A stretch of 64,000 bases of DNA from Mesaphorura yosii (Eukaryota > Arthropoda > Collembola > Poduromorpha > Tullbergiidae): positions 124,001-188,000 of the forward strand of contig WIXG01000106.1 in assembly GCA_009869945.1 (NCBI GenBank), in the 5' to 3' direction. The position numbers were made by a program, and so were the translations under genes. Of this stretch, positions 49,274 through 61,277 are shown one piece after another (positions within the stretch are counted from its first letter, which is position 1; every line of letters begins with the position of its first letter). The notes beneath the pieces are model-generated. The model was not told where the DNA came from. It saw only the letters and a program-made list of their open reading frames with translations, and searched no databases.

Positions 49274-52200
49274 ATGAGTCAAAATCAACATGGAAAAAAC
49301 AATGGAAATGGCACCGCAACGGCGACAGGCCAACCTGGCACAGGAAATTCGGTGCATCCGCAGCCGCAACAGCAACAAGCATGGATGGTTAAGGCATCAG
49401 ACTTTGCCAAGACCACGTTTAATCCGATTCGATCAATCGTGGACAGCATGAAACTGGAACCTCATCCCGAGAAACACATGATTGCCCTCTCAATCGGTAA
49501 GATTCTGCCTGTGAACATCACAGTGACAGCTAGACAGCTTGAAGTAAACAATGGCAGTATGCTGAAGCGTGATGTGACTTGTCACGTCAAATTCCCTCCA
49601 GACGACCTTAACGGCTATTAATAAATTAAAGGTCAAGTCTCATGTCAATTCAATTCAAACCCTAAACCTTCAAACTGCAATAAAACCCTTTCTTGTGGAG
49701 ATGGAGAATATGGCGACAGTGCAGCGCACAAGACTTGTTTAAAGTGCTTGCACCAGCCTTAAACTTGTTTTTGTACGTACATAAGTGAAAAAGTAGTAGT
49801 AGTAGCCTTTACTCATAGCAGACGTCTGGCAAAGCTTAAACTCTGGTGAAGTCACACAATTTCTCCACCGCAGAGCAATTTTCGCCAGCATCACGCCCTA
49901 ATCGTACTAGTAACCTTGAAAATTGCAAGTTTTTGCAAACAATTTCATAAAGAAACTGGAACTACAATTCCAAGTCATTTACATAAATATCTTGCGACTC
50001 GTACGAGTTTCGAGTTACGATCCGAAATCGAACAACTTGTCAAAATCAGAGTCACGAAATCCTCTGACGAGATAATCTCCGACTGGAGTCACGACGACAT
50101 AAATACGCCGTATTTCATTCAATCTCTCTTGAGGTCTTACGTAATTGAACGCTATAAACTGCTTAGTGTTTACAATAGTTGCTTGAAAGCAGAAAATTGG
50201 GAAAATGGAAATCATTTTAGTTAGTCATTCAACCTGTCTGAATGATGCGCCGAGAATGTCTTTAAGAAGCAAACTCATTGTCTCTTGGAGACATGTGCAA
50301 AAGGTTACGCGTGCTACCAGCCGCCAGCGCCAGCGCGGCGAAGTGCAGCATAGCACTGCCCTGAAGCTTGAAAACATGTCAAGAATCAAGAAAACAACTT
50401 TTGAGATCCAAGGTCAGGGAAGGGCAGGTAGTTAGGGAAAATTAACAATTGATTCCTACTTTGGCGTTGGGGATGATTGGGAGAAGCTCGAGGAGAGACA
50501 ATTCGTGATCGCAAGATCGCAGTGGTCGACTTATGACGCAGCAAGCAGATTTTTTGACTGTTACTAAACTGCCAGATGCAAATAAATAGCTAATTAGGTG
50601 CATTATGTAATCAAGATCAGGTTCAGGTACAAAGTACAAAGGGCCTGTGGAGGAATTTATTGTTTTATTGTTTATTACTTTGTAATTGCACTTGCAAGGT
50701 TCTGACAAAAATTTCCAAGCGTTAAAGAGTTTGTCGCAATTTGTCTGAAATCTCACTTTCAACTTTGTGACAGTTTGTAGTTTGGGCTATGTTTTACTCA
50801 ATTAGTAAAGAACGCATTCGCTCAGATAACTCAATTTACTATGGGCTTAACCTTTCGGACAGGTGACCCGACAATATTTGGAAATCTGAAACCGCACGAC
50901 TCTGTTCTTGCTGCCATGCAGAAGGCACTTGCTTCAATGCTATACAATGGCTATGCTCCTACAGTTGGATATGAAAAGGCACGTGCTGCCGTTGCTCAAT
51001 ACTACAATACTCCTGAGGCTCCGGTTACCTCACAAGTAAGGACCATCAGTTATCGAATTATATCTCGTACCGAGGCAGTAGTCCAGCTTGTCATTAATAG
51101 ACCGCATTTCCTCCAGGACGTAATTCTCTGCAGTGGCTGCTCCCACGCCCTTGACATTTGCATCTCGGCACTGGCATCCAGAGGACAAAATATTCTGATG
51201 CCACGACCAGGATTTTCGATCTATCGAACCTTGGCAAATGGATACGGAATTAATACGAAACACTATAATCTTCAGGTAGTAGAACCCAATTTATCCTAAT
51301 CTTTGTAACAAGAAGTCGTAAAAACTGAATTATGAACGGCGTCTTTACCGCTTTACGTTTGCAGCCCGAGTGTGGATGGGAAGTTGATCTGGAGCACCTG
51401 GAGTCTTTAATCGATAAAAATACTGCCGCAATTGTTGTCAACAATCCGAGCAACCCTTGTGGCTCAGTGTATAGCAAGGAACATCTTCTGGAGATTCTGC
51501 AGATCGCGGAAAAGCATCATTTGCCAATTATCGCTGATGAGATTTACGATTTCTTCGTAAGACCAACACAAGATCCGGAAAATCTATTCTGCTCATACAC
51601 GAGAATAACGAATTATATGCAATGACACTGATTGTAGGTTTTTAAAGGAGAAACGTATCATCCCCTGGGCACACTGAGCAAAAATGTTCCAATCCTCTCC
51701 TGCAGTGGTCTCACTAAACGGTATGGCACGGGAACGAGAATAAGAGAACGTTTTACTTACTGTGAAGCTCAACTCGGGAATTCTCATAGATCGTCTTCTG
51801 AATTTTAGATATTTAGTGCCTGGATGGCGAATGGGTTGGATTCTGATTCATGACCGAAACAGCGGGTTCGCCGCAGAGGTTCGTACAGGCTTGCAAGCAG
51901 TGAGCCAGCGAATAATTGGAAGCAACACAATCGTACAGGGAGCGTTGCCCGACATTCTCACACAAACTCCGCAATCATTCTTCGATGATACAATTGCTCA
52001 AGTTCAGGTGAGCGCTTCTGCTTCAAGCAACAAGCTTCTAAATTGTGCCCCTTCTAATTAACCAAGATTATCTCATTTATTTATAGGAAAATGCGGAGAT
52101 TGCCTTTGAGAGACTCCAACTTTGTGCTGGACTACATCCAGTGAAACCTCAGGGAGCGATGTACATTATGGTAATATGACTACCACTACAAGGCAGCTTA

Positions 52201-52666
52201 GCTCTACACCTTTGTCCTGATGGTCGTTAAGTTCCGGAATTCTCGTTTTTAGGTTGGCATTGAAATGGAACGCTTTCCAGAATTTGCTACTGAATTCCAG
52301 TTCGTTGAAAGACTTGTCTCCGAACAATCTGTGTTTTGCCTCCCTGGAAAGGTAATCAATCGACCAAGTACTAAATTGACTTCAGCTTTTAGCAAAATGC
52401 TAAATGGAGCTTCTTGTATGCAGTGTTTCGAGTATGCAGACTACTTCCGCATCGTGCTGACCGTCCCCAAGGAGCAGCTTCTGATTGCACTGGACCGAAT
52501 CATGGACTACTGCAACGATCATTACGTCGAGAAAAATAAGCCTGCATCCAGATCGATTGTCCAAGTTGGTGAGGACCAGGTTGAGATAAATCACAACAAC
52601 AATCACGTTGTCTCAGCCTTCCATAAAGCAGCCGCCGCAAACAATGCTCGAATGGCAAGAATTTGA
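49274..52666 (+). CDS. TAT: Tyrosine aminotransferase
   Basis: Nine exons (49274-49496, 50863-51035, 51117-51275, 51365-51556, 51638-51720, 51809-52007, 52087-52170, 52253-52351, 52424-52666) give 484 aa; human TAT has 454. It transfers the amino group of tyrosine to 2-oxoglutarate, the first step of tyrosine breakdown, in the cytosol with PLP. Visible family blocks: [86 protein letters not shown], the PLP-lysine region [17 protein letters not shown] (Lys about 276) and [13 protein letters not shown]. The first 35 residues are Gln/Asn/Gly-rich and not conserved; the C-terminal tail is longer than in vertebrates and also Asn-rich. Intron 1 (1.37 kb) is long for this window. The ATG at 49274 is the first in the exon-1 frame after upstream stops. 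AATAAA at 53260-53265 is a likely poly(A) signal. Confidence 0.97.
49497..50862 (+). other. TAT intron 1
   Basis: 1,366 nt between TCA ATC G|gtaag and acag|GT GAC. Open frames within it are short and match nothing. Confidence 0.75.
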
Positions 52667-55200
52667 TTTCTGAAACTTGAGTATTGCATTGCTCCTCTGA
52701 TTATTGTTGCTATTTTTACAAACTTCCGTTCCATTTTACATTTATTTCATAGCACAAGCAGGTTAGCTTTAGCTTCAGAAGAATTTTAAGAACGGAAGTA
52801 GGCTAGGCGTTTCTCCTGACTCCTGCATATCAGTTACTATGATTAGGTTTGAAACTGCGATAAAGCACGTTATTTTGACTGAAGCTTCTAGAATTCACTA
52901 TTATTGACTTCGTAGTACTGTTGTGCCGCAGAAGCTTAGATTTTATTACTGCATTACATAATTCTTAATCATCATCCATGGATCAGAATTCAGAACCCTC
53001 CTCCGTATGACACCTATAACTATAACTATTGTTTAACTGAGTTACGATGTCACGGTAGGGAAAATTCAATCGGCGCAGCTTCCCGTCCCCTGTACACTAT
53101 CTTGAGAGAGGCGAGCCGTAAGAAAAAGAACTAATCAAAGGATCTAAATCAAACGATCGATGAATTTATTGTAATACTGTGATAACAAGTAGATTCGAAT
53201 TTATTCCATTAACATTCTTAATACTTATACTATTGTAATATGTACTATTGATGTTATTTAATAAAGGTAAACAACTACCCGACATGACATTATTGTTTGA
53301 TTATTTGATTTGCATAGGACATTTGACACGCGGTATTTGGTATTTCAATGAATTCATGTTCAATGCATTGATTTTAAATTGTGTTACGAAATCGATTGAT
53401 TCGCACAAGACAAAAACTGGAATATGATGAATAAATATTGCTAAATTATGTTGAGCATAGCGTCCGTAAGTAAGAATAACTCAACTAGAAAAGAATAAAT
53501 AAGAGTCTATAAGAAATTAAAATTAATCTCAGGAAAGAGCGTCATTCACAAGAGGTTACAGGATAAAATTCGCCACGAGTAAATAAAAGTCATCAAAAGT
53601 CGGTCGTTGACTTTAGAAGAATGCAGCAAGTCAATTTATGTCAACAACATCATTCTCTCCCTTCACTGTAATTGCAAAGTACCTTAGAACAAGCAACAGC
53701 AAGCATATAAAAGTAACGACGATTTCGAGGAATTTGTTAAAAAGACTGAGCACGAGGGATTCCAAGAACAAGGGAGGGTCGCTTGCACAATTTACGGTCA
53801 ATTCAATGTTAGCGCAGTGCAATTCTAATAGCAAAATAGAATTCCATCAATTTGACGCTTAATCAGCTTAATGAATTATGAATGCAGCTCTTCCAGATTT
53901 GATTTCTTATTATGAGTGCTGTTGGCCGTTAAAGGTTAATCGTCAAAGGCATTTGTTCAATTTTTTGCTTTGCTTTTTGCGCGCCTGATACCTACTAACA
54001 ATTTAATTAAGCTAACGCCAACGTGTCAAATTGTACCTTAAGATTTCTACTGCGCAGCTCATCTGACTAGTTAATCTCCCCTGAAACAGCGTTAATTACA
54101 AGGATATGATGTACAAACCCCGAGCTGGTTGGCTTATACAAAAAATATGACAATTATAACGACACGAAATTGCATAGATTGCGAATATTAGACAGTAAGG
54201 TTAGAATTACTAGTACATTAGTCCCACTCCACTTTGTGATCAATCATTACATCACATTTAATAGTAATTCTTGAAGAAGCCATGAAGTCAACATTTCCTT
54301 CGAATTGTGCTTGCATTGCGTAATAAAGCCCCTGAGTTAATATTATCCTTGCACTTGCAGGCAGGCTAATTATTGTAGTATAGTGTCCTGATATAGTACC
54401 TCGTTATTGTTCGCATCATATTTACATGCGCTAATTATGGCTTATGGTTAACTTGCTATTATTCGTCTATACGTAACTTTATACGACACCTAATTGCTAC
54501 TCCGATCACAGGAAAATGGCACGTATACACGTAAAAGTCGCGGGCGAAGAAGAGAATGCTCTTCAGCATCGTAATGGTAATGGCTAACGCTAACAAGTTG
54601 ATACTAACTTCATTTTATTCATGAACCCTGAGAAAATATTAGCACGTCAACTGACAAGTAGCGAGTTATTGTGAATCGACGGCGAGCAGGATACCCGGAA
54701 TTAACATTTCAGTTCAAAAATTCTGTCTGAAGGAGGATTCTGGAGGATTACGTCAGTCAACAAGCTTGCATCCAAAGTTTTATAGCTTTAAGCCGAAGAA
54801 GAAGCGTAATAGCTTTGTTAAAGTTACCTCCCTTCGTTTTCATTCCTCAATTTGTCTCAAAAGGGTCAAATTCCCCAACTATCACATCAACTACCTCTCC
54901 TGTTCAGGTTCAGGTTTACAGAATTAGGAAACAAGGGACAGCTTTTGTTTCAACAAGCACAGGGAAATTGAGTAAACATTAAGTTCAGCAATAGGAAAAT
55001 GTAAATCCCATAACTTATCCAATCAAAATCTGTCAAGAAATACACTATCGACGTAATGGCGTCATTGATTCGGTTTTGCGCAAAGCTTGAAATGAGATTA
55101 AATGATAATAAATACTACTGCCTTTGATGACTGATCTCGACACTACAATAAACATATTTTGAGAACTAATGAACTAAAGCATACGCATCTCCACAATCGG
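52667..55200. other. Convergent gap between TAT and ZCCHC14-like
   Basis: 2.5 kb of AT-rich sequence holding both 3' UTRs. AATAAA at 53260-53265 fits TAT, giving a 3' UTR of about 600 nt. No coding frame is supported. Confidence 0.5.
53260..53265 (+). other. Likely TAT poly(A) signal
   Basis: AATAAA 594 nt after the TAT stop codon, at the end of an AT-rich 3' region. Confidence 0.45.
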
Positions 55201-57202
55201 TCACGAAGACTCAGCCTTGGAATTATAATTCAATCGATACAAATCTGCAACACACAAAATGATGCAAAATGGCATTAATTCTCATTCCCACGTATTTCAC
55301 GACGATTAATTTTTCTCTATACACTTACGCCTGGTCATGTCTTCCATGGACGACTCCTTGCACTCGTGACCGTAATGCGATTGCGAACCACAGTTGAAGC
55401 AGGACATATTTCGAGGTTTGTTGATGTTGATTTGAAATTCATCAGTGACTTGTGATGTATCGCTGCCATTCATCGATGGTGTTGGAGATTCTGCAAACAG
55501 GAAAAGTCGGATGGATAAGAATTGAAGGATGAGGAAAACGAGCGAGGCGTTTCACGCTTTTAATAAAACAATGAGAAGCAATTACCTCTTTCTGTTACTC
55601 TCGTGTTCCACTTTTCCGTCATACCGACGTTGTTTACTAAAGGTGGTTGTGTTGGAACGGAGTAAAGAGGAATCGAGGGATTGGCGTACGGTGGCATTTG
55701 CGGGTTCGAGTAGTAGGCTCCAGTATGTGCCGCAGGATTACTTATTGGAGGAGACGGACTCATGAAAACAGGAAAATTTGCAGGATAAACGTAAGGCAGC
55801 GTGGGCTGATCAGATCCTCGAGTAGTGTCAACTAGTGCTGGCTTCCCTTGGCTCGTATTTGACGTGACTCCAGAAGTTTGCTGGATTGAGTTTACTCCCA
55901 TGACTGGTTGTGGTGCAGGTAACGTGGCAGGAGCAGGAGGAGCGATAGATTGAGAATGGTGATGATGATGCATAGCGTGCATTTGCTGCTGCTGCTGTGC
56001 TTGGATCTGACTTATATGAGCTGGGGTCAGAGACTGTGGAGCGATCGGGTAAACGTACACTTGCCCGGTTTTCTGGTCGTAAGTCTGTACAGAAGAGTCA
56101 TAATTACAACCCTTCATCACAAATCTCTTTCTAGTTATTTGTTGAAATGTACTAAAATGATTACCTGGGCGTAAAATGTTCCGCCATATGCTCCAAGCTG
56201 CTTCCTGTATATACTAAGCTTGACCTGCATAAGGATTTCGCTGAGAACGTAGTGTTGATTAAAAGTAAACGCCGGATGATAAAATCCGATTGTGTACAAG
56301 AGACATAATTCCGCGAGGGCATCAGAGTTGAGTCTGTCAAAACCACCTGACTGATTGATATCTGTTGGGTCCATCAGGTCAAAGAATGTGTTGGCACCAT
56401 CCCTGTTTGATGTTTGCAGCAGCGACAAGTAGAGTATCATTCGTCGTCTGATGTAGACATTTAGCAAAACGCTGGCGTCACTGGCGCTGTCGTCTGATTC
56501 AACGTCATCTTCTGAATCTGCAGAATTGTGAGACGAAGTCTGATCCAAGTTTACGTGGTTTTCTATTAGCTTGTTGGTGTTAAGCCCGTTCACTGGCGTG
56601 AAATTCGGATTCGTCGGGGGTTTCAGTGGGTGAACGGTGGGAGAATTCCCGTCGTTGACCCAAGCGGCGGTCTTCGCATCCACTGTACTCCGAAGTGGGC
56701 GATGAGGATCTGTTCATGATAAACATGCAGAGTCAGAGAGTTTGAATTCCGGATCAGTGAATATGAAACATGAAGGCTTACCATGATTAGCGTTTGGAAT
56801 ACTCGCTTGTCGCAGCTTACTGCTGACGGTATTATTGATGCGATTTTTGTCGGCTAATGTTCCAGGCGCAAGGCGTGCATGGTGCTGAGAGTTTGAGTTG
56901 GGCACAAATGCATGCCCAATTCCTCCGTTTGATGGAACAGACGGTACATCTGTAATTAGCGACTGTACTAAAAGGGCTCGATTTTCTTCCGGAGTCGATC
57001 CATTTGTCATGAACTTGTTTGCTCTTTGTTCTGCGTCCCTCAAATCGTGAAAATCACGCCTTCCCAAATTCTCCAGAACTGTTCCGGCAAACCTTAGCTC
57101 AAAAGGCAAACAGCACTCCAACAGGGCGCATAGGGTTTCGATACGAGTAGGGGCTACTTGTTGTCGAAACCAACTTAGCACTTCCTCTTTCGTGTGAATC
57201 AT
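55201..57202 (-). CDS. ZCCHC14: ZCCHC14/ZCCHC2-type CCHC zinc-finger protein
   Basis: Five exons (57202-56782, 56709-56165, 56084-55586, 55490-55329, 55244-55201) close at 556 aa. The N-terminus VLSWFRQQVAPTRIETLCALLECCLPFELRFAGTVLENLGRRDFHDLRDAE (quoted in parts: VLSWFRQQ, LCALLECCLPFELRF, DFHDLRDAEQRAN) is the signature of ZCCHC14 and ZCCHC2. The middle has an acidic Ser/Asp stretch and a helical region (RRRMILYLSLLQ). Then come Gln/His/Pro-rich low complexity, a CCHC knuckle CFNCGSQSHYGHEC, and a short terminal exon (YRLNYNSKAESS) resembling the vertebrate C-terminus. Human ZCCHC14 binds RNA stem-loops and recruits TENT4 poly(A) polymerases to protect mRNA tails; this copy is about half the usual length and I see no SAM domain. 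A minus-strand donor near 57292 and acceptor near 57216 suggest a 5'UTR intron. ZCCHC2 versus ZCCHC14 cannot be decided. Confidence 0.82.
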
Positions 57203-59875
57203 TACTGCTGATTCTGAAAGCAGAACCATCCAAATTAAGGCAAATTAAGCCTCATCTATTCTCGGATATCAGTTTTCAGTTACAACACTTACCACTAATC
57301 AGCTAAAATGGAGTAAGTTAACCTGATGTGATTGCAACTGGTCACAGTCTCACAGTTCTGATTGTTCTTTTTCGGATCCTCTCTTGATTTACTTCGAATA
57401 CGCGACTACTTCGACAATACCAGTCACCAAAACTGCAAAATTATCTCAAACTACGCAGAATGTTTTGAATGGTCACTTGAGCTTTGAGTCTCACACTGAT
57501 TTCACTTTCACTTGGGTCAATTTCAAAGTCGGGCTCTCAGAATTGTTAGACCTTCTCTTCGCTTGCCCTTGAACAAAGTCTCCCAGGAGCAGATTGTAAT
57601 TGAACAGGGAATGAACTGATTATTGTGCTGCAATTACAATCTCTTACTTGAACTGTGCCTTCAAAATTCTGTTCACAAGTTCCTAAAAATAGTTAACCAC
57701 AAGACTTACGACACGCGTTTAATGTCGAGATCTATCGATTATGTAATATTTATTAACTTAAATCTCCTTAAAAAGAACAAGATAAAGATATTGAACTGCA
57801 CTAGAGAATAGAGACGGGCGAAGAGCGATGTTATTTTTTTAGAGCGATAAAATGTGGATCACCGATCACATTTCGTGTTGTAAGTGTAACGTCTTTACGT
57901 AATATAAGGAGATAAGGGAGCAGGCAGAATATAACACGAACCAATATGTGCGCTTTATTGGATTAGAATGGGAATTCTTATTCTGGCTCGGCTCTGGCAC
58001 TGAAACTGAATACTGAATAACTGAATCCATCCACCACTGATGCTCTCTGGCTCTTTGAATGGGCTCGACACACAAAACTGTGTACTCGCGGAGTACTCCA
58101 CTCGCTCCCACATCGTAACTCCGTATCATCATTGGCACAATGTTATTATGGAGGTACGCTGTAAGAACAGTGAGCCGTAAACAGTCGTGTTGTATTACCC
58201 AATTGAGTTGGGCCTAAATTAGCAAATGGCAAGGTTCTTTCTACATTCTACACTGACATTGCATTGAAATAACTTGTACTCATCATGCAAATATAAATGC
58301 TCAAGAATTGCACGACACGACAGGCTGGCCTGGCCCATGGTTAAATTCCGAGCATTTGATGAAACATTAGCCGAGGCATTATCTAATAGTTTCATTCTCT
58401 TCTCGGGTCTGCGCCCACCAGCACGGTTAGAACACGTATGACATGATCTGGTCGCTGGTGTGGCCCGGCTCGGCAATCGAGCTATCATGTCCTCAGTCAA
58501 TGAAATGTGTTCGTAGTCGTAGTCACAGTCGCATTGCTTGTATTCGTCGTCGGTCGGTCGGTGTAATGTGCAAATAGTCAAATAGAAGAACAGAACGGTC
58601 ATAAACCATGTGCATAATAAATGCCAAATTATTACGTAAGCCTTGACAGCATGAGAATAATTTGCCCAGTCGTAAAACGCGAGGTTAAGCTGTCTAATAC
58701 GAACAGCTTTGTGTCAGGCGCACGCCTGAATGAACTGAATCAATGCTTTTCTGGCGGCTTGACTGCTGGCTGACTTCTTAGATGCGATGGAAATTGCCAA
58801 GTGGGTCGATGCCGATCTTCTCCCACACTAAAAGCAAAATTACAAAGCCGGTCGGCTGGCTGGTCCAAGATCATGTTCATTGTTCGTAGCTTAATTATTG
58901 AATGAATTACCGCGAGCCGCAAGGACTGGCGACCGGCTGTGGTGCGATTGTCGGTGCACATAACTCAGGCGTGAGGCGTCGGTCTGTGTTTGCGTTTTGA
59001 GGTGACTTTCAAAATGGTTCCGACAATTACTCCTTTATCATAGAAAATCATAATCACATTCTCGTAAGCCGGGTCATGGCGTCATTTACCATCTGTGCGG
59101 TGGATGGCTGAGGTCCACTATTCCACATTCCTCAATCAAACACGCTTAAATCCCGCGATGGATGAATGCCGGCTGCTTTATCAGTAATCTTTGAGTGGTT
59201 TGGCGTAATTATGACGCAGGGGCTGTGGTATCTCCGTCAATCTCAAGTGCAGAGTCTAAACTGGGGCTCAGGATAAGGCGGTCATTCAGGTCATCTCGAG
59301 TAGCCGAAGCAACCCGGCGGCTATCCAACACTGCGAAAAGAAATGTGACCCAATCGCTCTAATTTCGCCTGAAAATGTGGTCTCGGACCGAATGTTTATG
59401 ATGATTATGATCCATTTTATCTTGCCATTATTCTAGCACATTACTAGTGTTTCTACAAGAGGATCTCTCTCATCCTGCCTCTACAGGCAGAGAATGTAAA
59501 GGAGTAGCTCATTAAATAAGAGCAAGTGGGCAGAAGGGGTTGAAGTTAAAGCTACAAGGTACGGCTACAGATACCTGCCAAGACGTTCCGGGCTTTGTGT
59601 GGGAAAGTCTGGAATTCAAGTCAAATGTTTGTGCACAACTTGTGCAAAACTTCGAAGAGTGTCAGTGTGAAGTGTCAAGCCCCATTGTATCATCTTGTGC
59701 ACACATTTCGATTTGCAAAGGTTGGTTGATTGTGGTTGCGAATTTGATGAACATTGGGAGACCATTAGTACTTATTGCGGTTTCCACCAGACTAACTCGA
59801 CACACGCTATTGCCGTTCGCTACAAATCAGCTGTTCAGTTCGAAGAGTTGGATAAACTGCCTGCATCCTGTCAAA
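57203..59875. promoter_or_regulatory. Divergent region between ZCCHC14-like and NT5C3
   Basis: 2.7 kb with no supported coding sequence except a possible N-terminal extension of NT5C3 (59747-59875, in frame). The ZCCHC14-like 5'UTR intron (about 57215-57292) lies at the left edge. Open frames at 57866-58961 on the minus strand match nothing. Confidence 0.4.
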
Positions 59876-61169
59876 ATGGCGTCAGTGTCGTCCACCAACG
59901 GAAATGCTAATGCAAACACGCCGATTCTACAACAAGTACGTCCATAATTTTTACAACCCTCATTTGGTGTAAGTTAACGGTAAATTCTACCTATAAAACT
60001 TAGATCCTCAAAGAATTTGGGAGGCAGGACACTGTTAAAATTCGTGATGCTGCCAAAGTTGAGAAGTTACTCACAGAAATGGTCGAAGGCGGCTCAAAGT
60101 CATTGCAGGTAACGTGTGACAAATTCCGCATGTTTTGACAATTTTGGAAGTTGGAATCAAAGGTACTTCTCTGTCTTTATAGGTTATTACTGATTTCGAC
60201 CACACTTTGACTCGGCATCACCTCAATGGAGAAAAATGTGATGCGTTGCATGGTGAGCCTTTACATTAGGGCACGGCACACCATAAGCACATGGATGGAA
60301 TGCAATGTGATTTTAATAATTTCAGGAGTTCTGGCGTACAGTCCTGAAATGCCTCAAGATTTCAGGGAGAAAACAAGGATACTCTACAACAAATACTACC
60401 CAATTGAGATTTCGCATTCACTGACAGAAGAGGAAAGACTCCCTTTCATGGTTGAATGGTACGAAAAATCCCACGAGCTGATTGTTGGCACTGGTGTCGA
60501 CAAGGAATTCTTGAAGCAGCTTGTGCTGCACTCGAAATGCGTCCTTAGGTAATGATTTCTCAGAAAGGGTTAAACATGCAGTCGTCGGAGTTATGTCAAT
60601 AAATGTTTGTGCAACAGAGATAACGCAAAAGAAACATTCAAGACACTGAAGGACCATGACATTCCGATACTGATATTCTCCGCTGGATTAGGTGATCTGC
60701 TTGAGATCTCGCTGGAACAAAACAATGTATTTTATCCGAACGTTAAAGTCGTCTCGAACTACATGGAATTCGACCCGAAGACTGGGAAGATTTCCGGGTT
60801 CAAGCCCCCGCTGATACACACGCTGAACAAGAACGAGGCTGGGCTTTTTGGCAGCGACACGTACTTTATGGACTTGACACATCGCGGAAATGCTTTAGTA
60901 ATTGGTGATAATGTCGGTGATACGATGATGAGCGATGGCATGAAAGAGCCGAATGCACTCATCAAAATTGGATTCTTGAACGAGCGGGTACGTCATCAAC
61001 ATTTAAGAGGAGTACTGTTTTGCAAGTTTGCTGTATCATAATAGCATTATCTTTCTGTTTTTAGGTTGACGAAAGGCTCAAGACATTCATGGACATTTGG
61101 GATATCGTTTTATGCGACGATCAATCGTTTGACTTTATTAACTTGATACTGAAGAACGTTTTGAAGTAA
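59876..61169 (+). CDS. NT5C3: Cytosolic 5'-nucleotidase III (NT5C3A/B-type pyrimidine or m7GMP nucleotidase)
   Basis: Six exons (59876-59935, 60004-60108, 60183-60252, 60326-60548, 60618-60987, 61065-61169) give 310 aa. HAD-superfamily motifs are all present: nucleophile motif ITDFDHTLT (Asp about 59 and 61), cap region with LPFMVEWYEKSHELI, motif II IFSAGLGD, and motif III/IV VIGDNVGDTMMSDG. The typical PNVKVVSNYMEFD, GFKPPLIHT and IKIGFLNERVDE blocks are also there. The family dephosphorylates pyrimidine nucleoside monophosphates (NT5C3A) or 7-methyl-GMP (NT5C3B); the invertebrate single copy precedes that split, so its substrate is not assigned. The reading frame is also open upstream, with an in-frame ATG at 59747 that would add 43 residues. 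The stop is only 108 nt from the stop of the convergent M28 peptidase. AATAAA at 61236-61241. Confidence 0.96.
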
Positions 61170-61235
61170 CTAGGAACTAGCTAGTCAATAACTTACTAAA
61201 TTATGACAAAATTACGAGGTCGAAGTCGCGAAGTA

Positions 61236-61241
61236 AATAAA
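61236..61241 (+). other. Poly(A) signal of NT5C3
   Basis: AATAAA 66 nt after the stop and 36 nt before the stop of the convergent M28 peptidase gene. Cleavage would fall close to or inside that gene's final coding exon. Confidence 0.6.
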
Positions 61242-61277
61242 GAATTTTAAAACCAGACTAGAATATGCAGCATTCTG

